In this document: piece after piece, positions 49,238 through 60,982 of the stretch
Position numbering within the stretch: position 1 is the first letter of the stretch
Layout: every line of letters begins with the position of its first letter
Source: Rhynochetos jubatus
Taxonomy: Eukaryota; Chordata; Aves; Eurypygiformes; Rhynochetidae
NCBI GenBank assembly: GCA_027574665.1
Contig: CM050690.1
Span: forward strand, 37,229,165 to 37,293,164
Length of the DNA: 64,000 bases
Reading direction: 5' to 3'
The notes under the pieces: model-generated
Told to the model about the DNA's origin: nothing
Databases searched by the model: none
Seen by the model: the letters and a program-made list of their open reading frames with translations, nothing else
Translations under genes and position numbers: made by a program

Positions 49238-49451
49238 CATATACTGACTTACAGAGCAGAGCTACTACAGGAACACAGAGATCACGTTCACACTAGTTAG
49301 ACCAGGATATTGTGGATCAGTATTCTTAAGTTCTGTTTCCTTATTCATCACTAACTTAGCTCTTTGACAGCTTTCTTTTTGGTTTTTTGGATTTTATTCA
49401 TAGTGTAGCACTTGTATTAGCAGTTAATTAATTACAGGTTAATAAATAAAC

Positions 49452-50187
49452 TACATGAATGTGGTAGGTCGACTCTGGCCAGCAGCCAAGGACCCCACAC
49501 CTGCTCCCTCACTCCCCTCCCCTCCAGGGTGGGGACAAAATACAAGGAAGGTGAGAAGACCCATGAATGAAGACACAGTTTACCAGGTGAAGCACAAGAT
49601 GAACTTGCAGCCAAAGCAAAGCCAGGGATTCATTCCCTACGTCCCATGGGCAGGCACGTGTTCAGCCGTCTCCAGAAAAGAAGGGCTCCATCAGAGTTCT
49701 TTGGGAAGACAAATGCCACCACCCCAAATGTTCCCCCTTCCTCCTCCTGTCCTTTCATTGCTCAGCACGATGTCACATGACATGGGATATCTCTTTCGTC
49801 AGGTGGGGTCATCTGTTCCGGCTGTGACCCCTCCCAGCTTCATGCCCACCCTCAGCCAACTCTCTTGGTGCTGGCAGGTATAGGAAACAGAGAAAGCCTT
49901 GGTGCTGTGCAAGTACCATTCACCAATAGCCAAAACATTGGCGTGTTATGAGGACTGCTCTTGGCCCAAATGCAAAATGTAGCACTTAACGGGCTGCTCT
50001 GAAGAAGAGGAACTCCATCCCAGCCAGAACCGGTACAATGAAATGGAAATGAAAATGAAACCAGGGTTTTACATTCCCCAGGCTGAATGGTGCAGTCGTG
50101 TTCCAGGAAAAAAGCATCAGGCCCCAGGCAAAAGTGGAGAATCTTGGTTGTATTATTGGTCTCATTGGCATCCAGAAGTAGCATACT
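49452..50187 (-). repeat. Inverted-duplication arm B
   Basis: Reverse-complement partner of 35283-36018 (arm A), indel-free, with about 13.4 kb between the arms. It contains LTR copy B and the same 150-bp flank (50038-50187). Confidence 0.95.
49460..50037 (-). mobile_element. Solo LTR, avian ERVL-like (copy B)
   Basis: Complete 578-bp LTR in minus orientation, the partner of copy A with about seven differences. It is bracketed by identical 5-bp ATGAA (49455-49459 and 50038-50042), a textbook target-site duplication, with no internal viral sequence, so it is a solo LTR. Like copy A it lacks the TATAAAA and ATTAAA seen in copy C. The E-box palindrome present in A is broken here (CATGTG for CACGTG in LTR orientation). 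Confidence 0.88.
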
Positions 50188-50499
50188 ATTTTATACTCTT
50201 CCCAGAGACTAAGGCAAGCATTTCTCCGGTGCTGACATGTTTCAAAGGTTGTTCTCTCCAGCAGATTTTCTTGATGACATTGTCTTCCCCATATGCCCTT
50301 TTTCCTAATTGATATCTCATCAGGGAATATGCCTCCTGACTGACAAAGTCTTCATGAAGCTACAATTTGAGGCTTCCATTGCCAGTGTGAGTGTGCCACA
50401 GAAGATGCTACCTAGCTGAACACAAAACTGTTTCTTTTCTGTCCTGGGGCAGACAGGCAGAGACTTGTGCCCCAATGACATCCTGACATCTGTCAGCTG

Positions 50500-51130
50500 G
50501 AGGAACGTAAGACCTAGCTTTAATTTTTTATTTCAGATTCATGTAAATGGGTCTTCTGCCCTGTAATTAATTTGCTGCTAATTGCACAATTACTTTCATT
50601 TATAGTATCATTTAAAAATGAATTTATGCTAGCCCAGTCTAATTTGCAAAATAAATTAAGCAAATTGTTACTTGATTTTACATCAAGTAAATCAAACCCT
50701 CCATTCAGTTTGCCTGCGTGGTGCCACAGCCCACTGTGATGCTGCTGGATATTGCTGATGTTTGTGTGGACGGTGCAATTGTCAGCAGCCTTGCTTTAAT
50801 GCAGCAAGAGCAAGACTAGGGACTGTCACTGCTTTTGCTTGTGTGGCATTTTGCTTTTCCTGGACTCCTGTTTAAGCTGCCCACTTTGGTCTTGCTCATT
50901 ATGAAGATTTATACCATCATCTAGTGGAACTCCCCTTAAACTGCAACCCATTAACTCTCCTAGACTGCACTTTGCATGCAGTCTGAGACGGAGAGAGTAG
51001 GCAATGAGGTTCTTGTATTCAGGTTACTAAATATAGGAGGATTTTTGACATCTCCCAGAGCAGGAAAATTTGCTATAACGGCTGTAATTAAAATCTTGCT
51101 CAATATTTGCCTGATGTTGCATTAAATCAA
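50500..51130. promoter_or_regulatory. Candidate enhancer-like element
   Basis: Dense homeodomain-type sites (GTAATTAATTTGCTGCTAAT region, 50562-50596) are followed by two perfect 8-bp inverted repeats, each with a 7-base spacer: TTACTTGA/TCAAGTAA (50668-50690) and AGACTGCA/TGCAGTCT (50962-50984). The second overlaps an octamer-like TTTGCAT. The stretch is free of simple repeats and transposons for over 600 bp. This is the best candidate conserved element in the window, but without alignment it remains an inference. Confidence 0.4.
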
Positions 51131-54100
51131 TGTAACGCTGCTGTTTTTCTCCCCCATCCCACCCATCCCTCAGTGTTATTTTTCAGGATCCGAAGACATG
51201 ACTGTAGCAGCAGCCACAGCTAAGTTGCGTTAGACAGAGAGGAAAAAGTAATTCTACTTATGAGAGACAATCATAAACCAAGAGAACAAGCATGAATCCT
51301 ATGCTCACAACATAGGATGACAAACCATGCCTGAATAAAAAATTTATTTCATCCTAATATCTGACCACAGTGGAATACACAACATTTCCTCTTGTCTTTT
51401 GAAACTCACTCTTGTCTAGTAATACATGTATGCTTTTATCAGGCATAGAAATGAGTTATAGTTCTCACAGTTAATTCTCTCCACTCTGCCAAAGACCATC
51501 AAAGATCTTTCCTTGCTTAACCCTGGAGTCCCTCCAGACACCTTCCAAATGAATTTGTTCTTCTTAATACAGAAAAAGTTGGGGAATCACCTGTTGTCCC
51601 ATCAGCGCATCCAAAGGATCTTCACAAAACTCTCTGAATCAGCGAAGGAGCACAGAGTATTTCCATGCCATGGAACTGATTAAGGAACTAAATCAGGGGC
51701 ATCAAGGCTTTACATGAGCACATTGGTCAGGAGGAGCAGCTCCTATTCAGTACCTCCTACTCCTCACACACTAGCTCCTGGCTCCATATCTAGCTCTACA
51801 GCCTTGGCTGAATGCAAGGGACACCTCTCACCAAACCCAAGCTGGGGAAAAAGCCATGCGCTCCCTGCCCCAGCTGTGCTCATTACATGCCTGCAATGAA
51901 GTGCACACAGCTTGCTTCCCACAGGACTCCTCATTTCCAGTTTACATGTGGCTGTTGGACCACCAGGGACCCAATGGGTGATCTGTCCCAACACCATTAG
52001 CCCCTGAGGTCAGCATACCCTCTCATACCTGGGATCTGTTCGAGATGTCCTGTTCCTGCTTCCATTTTTGGATGGTACCCAGTGCACAGCTTACATCAGT
52101 GCTAATGCCACTACTCCAAAGCCAGAAAGGCACCTTCTATTTCTCTTTGATACATATGGTTATTTTCCCACAAAATATTTTTTCTCCCTTCTACCACCAT
52201 GGCCGTAACCAGCCCGTGCTGTAGGGAAACCTCCTGGGAAAAAGTGCTGACCATACATCTGCATTGTGGGTAGTTTGCTTTTACTCTGATTTAACACTAA
52301 CATAATTTTCTGTGACCAAATGGCTGATGCCTCCCTTCCCTCAAGGGCACTATTACACCCCTTCAAGCCCCAGCATACAAATTTCACAACAGCCAAAAGA
52401 CAACGTAAAGGAGAATAGTAATCCAGTATAACAGCACTTGTTTCATAATAAAGTGTACTACAGAGCTACAGTGCAGCTGTTTCATATAATCTGAAGCATG
52501 TGCAGTCCATATTAATAGTTAATTTAGTCTGCTTTTAAATCACAGCAACCTGAACAACAACAAAAAGGCGTGACCTGTCTTTCCTGGAGGAGCCTAGTCA
52601 CATTCCTCTCCAGCTTCTCCATGTGACAGAGCAGTGCTACAATTAAAGCACAATAAGTTGCTTGTTATTCAAGTCAGGCATTAGTTCTAGTAATGGGGTG
52701 CTTGGTGGCGAGATGGATTTCCTTGTTAGGAGCTAAGCACAGGATTAGCTCAATTCTCCATGGAGAAATCTTGATTTGTTCAAGGTCTTTCATGTTTTCT
52801 ACAGAGAAGGGATTATGTCTACTTAAAGAGGGGGCTTGCTTAAAAAGCTACAAAGTATAAGAAAAGGATTTAGGGCAGTCGGGCCTGTGGTTAAGTAGCT
52901 GAGGGGTAGAGGGAGTTTTAGAGCAGAGGATTATTTAAAGCCATAAAGTTCAAAAAATAATTGGTTTAGCACTACTGGGTCAATGCAGGGTAACATGCTG
53001 GAAAGGCAGTTAAGCATAAGCTAATATTCATTTTACTTTGGCTAATTATTGCAAGGATTCAGAGTAGAGGGTGAAAGAAGAAATGTTCTCGCTCTTTCCT
53101 TTGGGATCCAACCATACAGCATATTTCCGTGCTCCTCGGCTTTTATGTATATGTGTATCTGTTGTGACATATATTACCAGCCCAGCAAGAATCACAGAGG
53201 GCTCTTTTTAAAGCTCTGACATTGTTCGCTTAATGAGGCCATGAAGTAGACCATTAAAAGCCTTTCAGAAGAGTTGTAGAAATCACCATCCTCCTGTAGC
53301 CTCCTATCTCGCAGGCAGCTCTGCTCCTTCTTCCCCTCCTTCTTTCAAGGCACTGGCAATATTATTAGTCCAGTTTGTCTCAAAACAGACTCTCATGATC
53401 ATTAGTGCCTGTGGCAAACCCAAATAAAGGCATCCTGCCCTCAGATCTGTGCAGGGAAATTGCACAGCACACGGGGCTATGCCAAAAGCCTGCTGACTCA
53501 AGAGGCATGAGGACCTCCATGCCAAGGGATCTTCTGTACCAAGGTGCAGGCTGTATGTCATCCTGGACGTTAACCTCAGCCGCGCTGCGGATTAATGGCG
53601 GAAATCTGAGGACAAGAGAAGCAAATCTCCCCACCGCAACCAGAGAGCCTAGTAGACTGAGCATGGGTTTCTCCAAGACAGACAGTCCAAGCCTGATGAG
53701 TTAAGAGGCTATGGACACATAGGGGAGATACTTCCATGGGAGGAATAGTGGGATGAATCATTACAATCTCAGCACAACACGTGCAAATTAAAGTGTTGGG
53801 CCGATGATCTGAAACAGATGTTCAAAGCTCTTCAGGCCGGACAAAGGCTCAGCAAGCAGAGAGTGGTGATAAGGGTTTCTTTAGTAATTTGCTGAGGATA
53901 GTTCAGTGGATTTGGCAAATGTCAGTTAAGAGAAATAAGCTTTCCTTAGGGTCACGGGCAACACACTCTCCAGGTAGAAATGCTCTGAGGACATTGAGCA
54001 GGTTGGAGAAGCGATAGTAGGTGACAATGCAGAGTTCATGATGTTACAAAGCACAGAAAAGAATTAAAACACTTGGGTGTCACAGGTGGAAACTAGAATG

Positions 54101-54756
54101 GACTTGTCCTTCTCTTGCACAACTCTCGTATTTGTACATTCATTGTTCTGCGTTCAATCCACAGCCCAAAGGGTATCGACAAACAAGGGAGTTTACGCTA
54201 GAGCATAAAAAAGGTCAGGGGTCCACAGGTGAATAATGAGACAAGATTACAAGAGCTAATATTGCACGATATCTTGTTTAAGTAACAACTCAGTGCATGG
54301 TGGGGAGGCATAATAGGACATGTCAAATATTTGAAAGGTATAAAAACAATGGCAATAAAATGAGTTATTTGGAGCAATGCTTAAGGTATAATGATGTGTG
54401 GAAACAGAATCAAGAAGACATGCAGACAGAGCGTCAGAAAATTTACAGGGGTAGCAAATAGTCTCCCCAGGTCAAACTGCAAACATGATCATTCTGGGAA
54501 ACTAAAACTTGTATAGATGTAAGACTAAAAATTGTACATCCAGCACAAGCCACAAGTGGGAGAAAGGAGAAAATCTTTGTGTCTGATACGCACCATATAT
54601 GTCAAAGCACACGGGAACCTGGGCAAAGTAGGTAAGATACCCTGACAAAAACACATATCACTCTTATTGCTGCAAATTCAACTGAGCACTTGAAATCCAT
54701 TAACATCCATATATACGTCCTTGCAGGGGCTCTGCAAGGTAAGAGGACACATTTAT
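51131..54756. other. Non-coding DNA, no gene seen
   Basis: Frames up to 99 codons overlap on both strands at 53304-53761 with no domain and no splice structure. No transposon is recognised. Confidence 0.5.
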
Positions 54757-54856
54757 TCCCATTCCATGGGTCTCAGGCTGACATGGAGATGAAGAGCTAA
54801 ATCCCTTCCCATTCCATGGGTCTCAAGCTGCCGTGGAGATGAAGAGTTAAATCCCC
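54757..54856. repeat. 50-bp tandem duplication, two units
   Basis: Unit 1 (54757-54806) and unit 2 (54807-54856) both start TCCCATTCCATGGGTCTCA and share GGAGATGAAGAG and TAAATCCC, with about five differences. The unit faintly resembles the reverse complement of a MIR SINE (CCCATT..., GATGA-GAG-TAA), so it may be a duplicated piece of one. Confidence 0.9.
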
Positions 54857-57292
54857 AATGAGATCTGGCATTGCCATACTCCGTTACAAACCTGACCTAG
54901 CTCTGCCATAAACAGAAGAGTATGCTTACCACTAAAGTTAGTGTCTGTTTATCCTTATTCTACTCTCAGTGCAGAAACACCTGCAGTCAGCTGATGATTT
55001 TTCATCCTCTGCTATGACCAGGAGACTGGATATTTCACAGATTTGTCTTCTGCATTATTTCATTTCAAAATTTAGTAAACAGGACATATGTCATATCATA
55101 ATCCAGGTGCTATTCCCAACTCGTAGCACAGGTTACCTGTGTCAGACTTTGGAGAAACCACTGTTCCTCATTTTATCTTGACTAACTCTGACTTGAAACT
55201 AAAATACCAACATTTGCAAACACTGTGCCATGAGGGAAAACTAGTTTATTTTTTTTTTTTTTTTTTGGTAAAGTGCTTGCGATGAAAGGCACAATAAAAT
55301 TCAAAATATTGGTTTTGTCTTGTAAGATTCATGCTACTGAATAGGTGAAAAGGTTCCTTTGAATGAAAGCTGATGATTTATCTACCTTTTAGTAGCTTCC
55401 TTTGTTCTCTCAAGCTACATATTTAAACATTGCTAGGCAGAAATTTATTATAGATACAGAAGAATAGAGCAGCCTTTTTAAAACTCAACTGCTCTGCTCA
55501 GACCAAAGTTGTGGGATGAAGTAAAATTAAATCCACTGTCATTATGGACATTAGTTTTTCCATTTTAAGATTTTTATGGATTTAAAAAAAAACCAACACC
55601 AAGTACCAACTACAATCAAAGTCATTAAGACTGAGGTAAGTGTATCTAGCCCCCATTTACTACCTTTTCAGAGATTACAGTAGTTTGTGAGTATTTGACA
55701 ACACTCTTTAAAGTCCCACTTTGTTAGCCTAACACAATAATTTGTCATCACCACCTTCTAGCATCACACATGGCATCACTTCTGCACGAATACCTGGCAG
55801 CCATACTAGAGATGCCAGTGAACTGACAATACTGGCAGAACAAAGAAACATTTGGCTGAGTCATAACTCCCAGTTCTCAAACCAGGCATCCATTTTTCAC
55901 ATCCTGATTCCTCTTCAGAATTGGAAGTGACTCTGTGAGGGACTGCGATCAAGCAAAAACATCCACACTGTTAACGACTTATGACTTTTCTGATGGGTGG
56001 CTAGTTTTGTGATAAATTGAAAATTGTGCAGTGCTGCTGTTGTTTATTATTAATTTTGCTTCCTCGTTTTTTAACTTCAAATCAAAATAGGAATGTTAGG
56101 AACATCTTGGGTCATATAGCAGTGAGAATGTCATTAATCCAGGGGAATGTACACATTACCTACTCTGCACCACACAAGTCACAAAGTGAGTCTTTTCACA
56201 AACTAATGCACCCTGACGCAGAATACAAACAGCCCCCCAAAAGAGAGGGTGGTGGTGCAGGATGCCAAGCAAACAAAACCAACCTTATTTTCAAGCACAG
56301 TTTTTATTGTACCCAGTGAGCTCGCTCGGACAAGGAAACACTGATAACATCCTCATCAGGTGCCTGGATGTGTTGCTGCCAGCCCGTCTCAGGAGCAGTA
56401 TGATGCCAGCCCCACAGAAACCTTAGAGCCCTGCAGTCCTCTCACTGGAAAAACAGCTTGACGGGGCAGCCAGAACAAATCGTGTGTAGCCATGGTGACT
56501 GAACCCAGCTGTTATCTCTCAGAGGACTCATCCCCTTTCTCCTACACATACAAGCACACAGCTCATGTAATACACTGGACACCCCTAGGTATTCCTGTCC
56601 TTATGATTTTATCCTTCTTGTTCTGAATTGTCTTGGTCTCATATAGTCTTAATTAACATTTCGGGTTTCCAGAGGAGTATCTCTGTCATCCTAAATCCAT
56701 GGAGAGGAACAGGGCATTAGGAGGGTGTTCAAAGCAAGAAGACTAAAATTTCAATCTGAATACCAAAGCAAACACAATTCACTCTACTAGAGATCTGTGG
56801 TTTCCTGCACTTGTGAAGAACAGGTATCATCTAAATAATAAAAAGGAAAGGAACTGCTTTATTTGAAAGAGTGAATTGAATTTCACTGCACCATGTAGGT
56901 AACTTCTGCATTTCACAGCATATCCAATGAGAGAGCCATGTCAAATCTCTATTCCATTGTTTCAAATATTAACGTGTTCAAATTGCCTTCTTTTTTAAGT
57001 AGGCTTTTGTGCCAGATATATATATTTTTAACCGGACTGGTATGGCACAGTAGAGACATCCACTGGTTTGCTAGATTATTAAACTCATGACTGTCACTGA
57101 AGATATAGTACAGAGCTATTTCCATTAGATAATGGTAATTTTAATTTGACCTCAGACACAAATTTAAGATTTGATATTAAGCAGCACTAATTCAGGAACT
57201 TGCAGTAATTTGACATCAGATATTTAATATAATTTGCCATACATCTAACTACTTTCTTGTGATTTATGTGAAACACAAGTTCCATTTATACT
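54857..57292. other. Non-coding DNA with T18 run
   Basis: T18 at 55249-55266. Frames up to 100 codons (56017-56319) without domains. Nothing else can be supported. Confidence 0.5.
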
Positions 57293-57362
57293 ATGGGGTA
57301 AATCTTCAGTCACCATAAGTCAAAGTAACTTTGCTGAAGCCAATGGGGTTTTGTCAAGTTAC
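57293..57362. mobile_element. Fragment of amniote palindromic repeat
   Basis: GGGGTAAATCTTCAGTCACC, AAAGTAACTTTGCTGAAGCC and AATGGGGTTTTGTCAAGTTAC resemble the common sauropsid repeat built around TGAAGTCAATGGG. Degenerate, no terminal repeats; family uncertain. Confidence 0.4.
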
Positions 57363-57419
57363 TGTCAGAGGACATGGCCGTATCTATTTTGGAGAATTGG
57401 GAAGGCACGTCTATTAGGA

Positions 57420-57620
57420 GTTCCAGATGCGTCAGCAGAAAATGCTGAGTTTTGGCTTGTATTTATTATGCTATCCATTTAAGGATGCTGGGAGACAGAA
57501 TGAGAGTGTCAATTCAGCCATCTTGGGCATCTCATTAAATAGCAGCAAATACATTATGGCAGTTGAGGGGGGAAAGAAGATCGCTGGGAGCAAGAAAAGC
57601 TATGGCAGCTGAGAGGAAGA
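57420..57620. promoter_or_regulatory. Candidate enhancer-like element with MAF-type half-sites
   Basis: GCGTCAGCAGAAAATGCTGAG (57429-57449) contains TCAGCA/TGCTGA as a perfect inverted repeat with a 5-base spacer (57432-57448). These are half-sites of the MAF recognition element, although the spacing is wider than canonical. The following ~150 bp is repeat-free with CATTTAAG, TCATTAAAT and GCCATCTTGG (YY1-like) motifs. Inference only. Confidence 0.3.
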
Positions 57621-57721
57621 AGGCGGCCCCATAGAGACAGATATTTAGCAGCTGAGTGATGGGGCCAGAGCTCTGGAAACACAGAAATAAGAAAGAAATG
57701 AAATTTTGAAGGAAGAGGGAA

Positions 57722-57744
57722 GGGGGGGGGGGGGGGGGGGGGGG
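57722..57744. repeat. Poly-G run (G23)
   Basis: Twenty-three consecutive G in a purine-rich setting. Likely polymorphic or mis-sized, with G-quadruplex potential on the plus strand. Confidence 0.95.
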
Positions 57745-58344
57745 AGACACAGACACGCTAGCATGACAGTGAACCTCAGATCAGAAAAAGACAACATCAG
57801 AGAATCAGAGTCAGTTCTGACTTACAGTCTGTAACACTCCATTTGTGTTCAGTGGGGCTGTACATAATATAGGTTAGTGTTGCTTGGGTAGAATAAAATT
57901 TTTAAAAAGACAAGGAAAACCCTAAAACTAGCAGGTCATAGAGAACCACAAAGGTATGCAGCCTGTCAAAGAGGTTGCAAGGCTGTGATTTATTAAAATG
58001 CTGCCTTTGCTAGGAGCTTGATCTAAAACACGTTTAACCCAGCAGGAGTTTTTTCCATGGACTTTGGATCAGGCTCTGAAATGGCAATGTTTGACCAGCT
58101 GATAAAGTAAATAAATATGAAGAGGAGGTTTTAAATTGTTTTGTGTCAGACAAGCTGTTTACAACCAAAAAGCAAAGCCAATGCATGCCCAGTGCCTTGC
58201 TAGAAGGAGGTTGAGGGGAGTTAATTAGTGGTTGGCACGAGTGCCACAGAAAAATTTAAATGAAACACTGAACATACTCACAATTCTCAGTGATTTTTCA
58301 CCCTTATAACAGATACACATGCCAGCAGAAGTGAATACTGGTTT
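57745..58344. other. Repeat-free non-coding DNA
   Basis: 58000-58260 has mixed composition, TTAATTAG (58220-58227) and the inverted repeat TGGCAC/GTGCCA with a 2-base spacer, and could be a regulatory element. No gene. Confidence 0.4.
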
Positions 58345-58395
58345 AAACCAAGGGTCTATCTGGCCTAGTGTCCTGTTTCAGGTGGTGACTGTAAG
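58345..58395 (-). mobile_element. Possible ancient CR1/L3-type LINE fragment
   Basis: AACCAAGGGTCTATCTGGCC and TAGTGTCCTGTTTCAGG resemble a motif at one end of old CR1-like repeats that are abundant in turtles and crocodilians, where it reads on the complement of the element. Short and diverged; recalled from memory. Confidence 0.35.
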
Positions 58396-60849
58396 CATAC
58401 AGTCAGGGAGGAGTAAGAAAAGGACAAGCATGTCCTCATGTCCCACTGTACCACATATTTTCTGGTCATTACGTATCTTCACATGAAACAGGCTTTCAGT
58501 CTGCTGACCAGATACAAATGGAAATAAGCAGCACAGTACAGGAAAGCATAAAGCAGTATACTCCCTTGTGCCAGGAGCGTTTTCAGTCTGATCCTTTTCT
58601 TACAGTTAGACCTACATGTAGATCACTCAAGACCCTCTTACTCTGCAGATGAAGAAAATTTGCAATACTTTTTCATCTCATGCTTTGGAAAGCTACGTAT
58701 TAGGGGGAAGCTGTAAAACGTCCTCTCAGTGAACGAATTTGGCTTCACTCTTGGCCTTGATTTGGTACTCTACAATTACTTGCAAGTCCTTCATTCTGCA
58801 CCACAGTGGATTCCTTAACTGCAGCACTTTTCATTCAGACTCGTTTAGCATAAGCCAAGAATTTTTCCACCTCCTATCAGAAGTGTGTTCGTAGTCCCAG
58901 TTTTGATGGCAGGTAAATGGAGGGATACGTTGTTCGACTGAACAACAGAACTCTGCCTGCAGTAATACTTTTTAATGTCTTCAAAGCAGGTTCCTAGGCT
59001 GAACTTCAGTAGTTGACAGAGTGTTCCGTTGACAGAGGTGATAGGGCAACAATTTAATTTTTTATTGAACTGCATCTCAAAAATTCAGTAAGGGCACAAA
59101 TGATAAACAAACATTCACAGTGAAAAATAGATCACCAGGTTTCCAGGACAATTAGCACCTAACACATTCTTCTCAGGAGACAACTGAAATATTACAGGTG
59201 ACATTCAGCACTAGTTTTATTTTAGTGTCTAGCAGTGCTGGTGAAAATTATTGTCTTGACATAGGTCAAGAGTCTATAGCATTTTTTTAACCACTGATCA
59301 GATAAAAAACAAAACAAAAATACAGCTTTCCCCAAACAGTGTACTGTCCTCCTGCATCAGCTTCACAAAGTGAGACCAGCTCTAGGCACAAACTAATATT
59401 CAGTCTCCATGCTTATTCACACGTTGCCTGTTCTGTTGATCCCATGATCATGTTGCAAACTATTTCTTTTTCTGACAGTGTCATTTTTGTAGGGAGCAGA
59501 ACTGCCTCATGTCTGCCGGCTCATTTCCCACAGACATCAAATGAACTAGTGTTCAAATAGATACTGCTGAAGAAATAATTTGCAACCTTATTAAAAGTTA
59601 TTAGAACCTGCCAGTGCAGGAATGCACATATGAAGCTAGCTTTGCTCCCCGTCAGTAAAAGCAAGTATTTGGACCTTTCAGAGCTCACAGCATTTCACCA
59701 CAATACTTACTTGTGTAAAGACAAAAACTCAGAACATTTTTCTTCTGAGACCTCTTCCTGTAGGCTGTTGACCACAGTGGAGAAATCAGGTCACTTCACA
59801 GGCTGGACCTTTAGTCCACAAATGGATTTTCTTGGTGTCCATTTTCATTCTTTTAGATGTTACATACGCCACTCAAAAGAAATTCTGAAGTCAATAATAA
59901 AAATAGGCATCAAAAGCTGAGTTAAATTTGAATATATTCAATTATTTTGATCTCTTGGGAACTTAAAATCTATTACTCATGACACAAATCAGAAGATTTA
60001 AGTCATAATTGTATTCCTGATGAGCTTTAACCCACAAAACCAAGGACAGAGAAACAGACACTTGAGCAGTATTTCACCTCAGTCTGGGCTAAGCAGCACT
60101 TATTTTAGCCCAGTTTTCGTGGCATCCTTTACATGTAACATTTGTAAGAGATTTCTGCTAGAGCTTAGACAAAATTATTCCGGACATACTTTATTTTGAT
60201 GGATGAACAAAAAGACAATTTCTATCACTATTGTTATACTGCTAGGGTTTATAAAGACTTTTTTAACGTTGGAGTCCATTTAAAAGTAAAATGTCATATT
60301 ACAGAGAGTAGAAAATTTGCCGTAATCTGTGCATTTCTCATGAAAATATCAGAAGGGAAACAACACTTTTAAATAGATGTCCTTTTATTAAATACCAGCT
60401 ACAGAAGACAGTAACAAAAGAAAAACAACAGTTGAATACATATGAAATACCATTCTTTTCCCACTTGCAGACTGCAGAGCAGCCCACGATACAGCCGAGA
60501 CAGCAGGAGATTTCAACTGGCCTCCCTTCTGAAGTCATGGGTAGCTTTCAAATACCCAGGGCTTTGAACCCAATTGTTCTCTCTCTTGAAAAACTACCTT
60601 TAGCCACCTCAGTTCTTTGTGACTTGTCAGCCCCATCACGTGATATGATTCTCCAGATGCTTATTTAGATCCTGTAAGTTATCTGTAGCATGGTAGGTGG
60701 TACAGGAAAATTGTAGTCTTTGCACATTGGACACCAAAAGACACAAAGCAGGTTAAAGACAACTAGCATATATCTGACTGACTTTCATCAGCTCAGAAGC
60801 TGAACACTCACTGTCATTAGTGGTGCAGCACCCTTAAAGCAAAGAGAAA
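58396..60849. other. Unique non-coding DNA, no gene seen
   Basis: AT-rich; frames up to 96 codons (59630-59920) with no domain. No repeat recognised. Confidence 0.5.
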
Positions 60850-60982
60850 TTATTCTTCTTTTGCAAATGAGGACCCTTAAGCAGAAAGGAGCATAAGTGA
60901 TTTTCCCAGGTCACAGCGAAGCGTGATACTCTGCCAAGAACTCTCCCTGGGTCTCCTTAGGTTTCAGTCCAGGGCACTGAGG
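60850..60982 (-). mobile_element. MIR-like SINE relic
   Basis: Reads TTTTGCAAATGAGGACC, then AGCATAAGTGATTTTCCCAG, GTCACAGCG, CTCTGCCAAGAACTCTCCC, TGGGTCTCC and TTCAGTCCAGGGCACTG. This follows, block by block, the reverse complement of MIR (ACAGATGAGGAAACTGAGG, TTAAGTGACTTGCCCAAGG, GTCACACAGC, GGCAGAG, GAACCCAGGTCTCC, ACTCCAGAGCCC). MIR is an old tRNA-derived SINE that is sparse in birds. The copy lies on the minus strand, is near full length at this end and is heavily diverged. Confidence 0.65.

Noticed and set aside
53304-53761. Overlapping frames of 85-99 codons on both strands
   Set aside because: No domain, no splice context, mutually antisense; composition effect.
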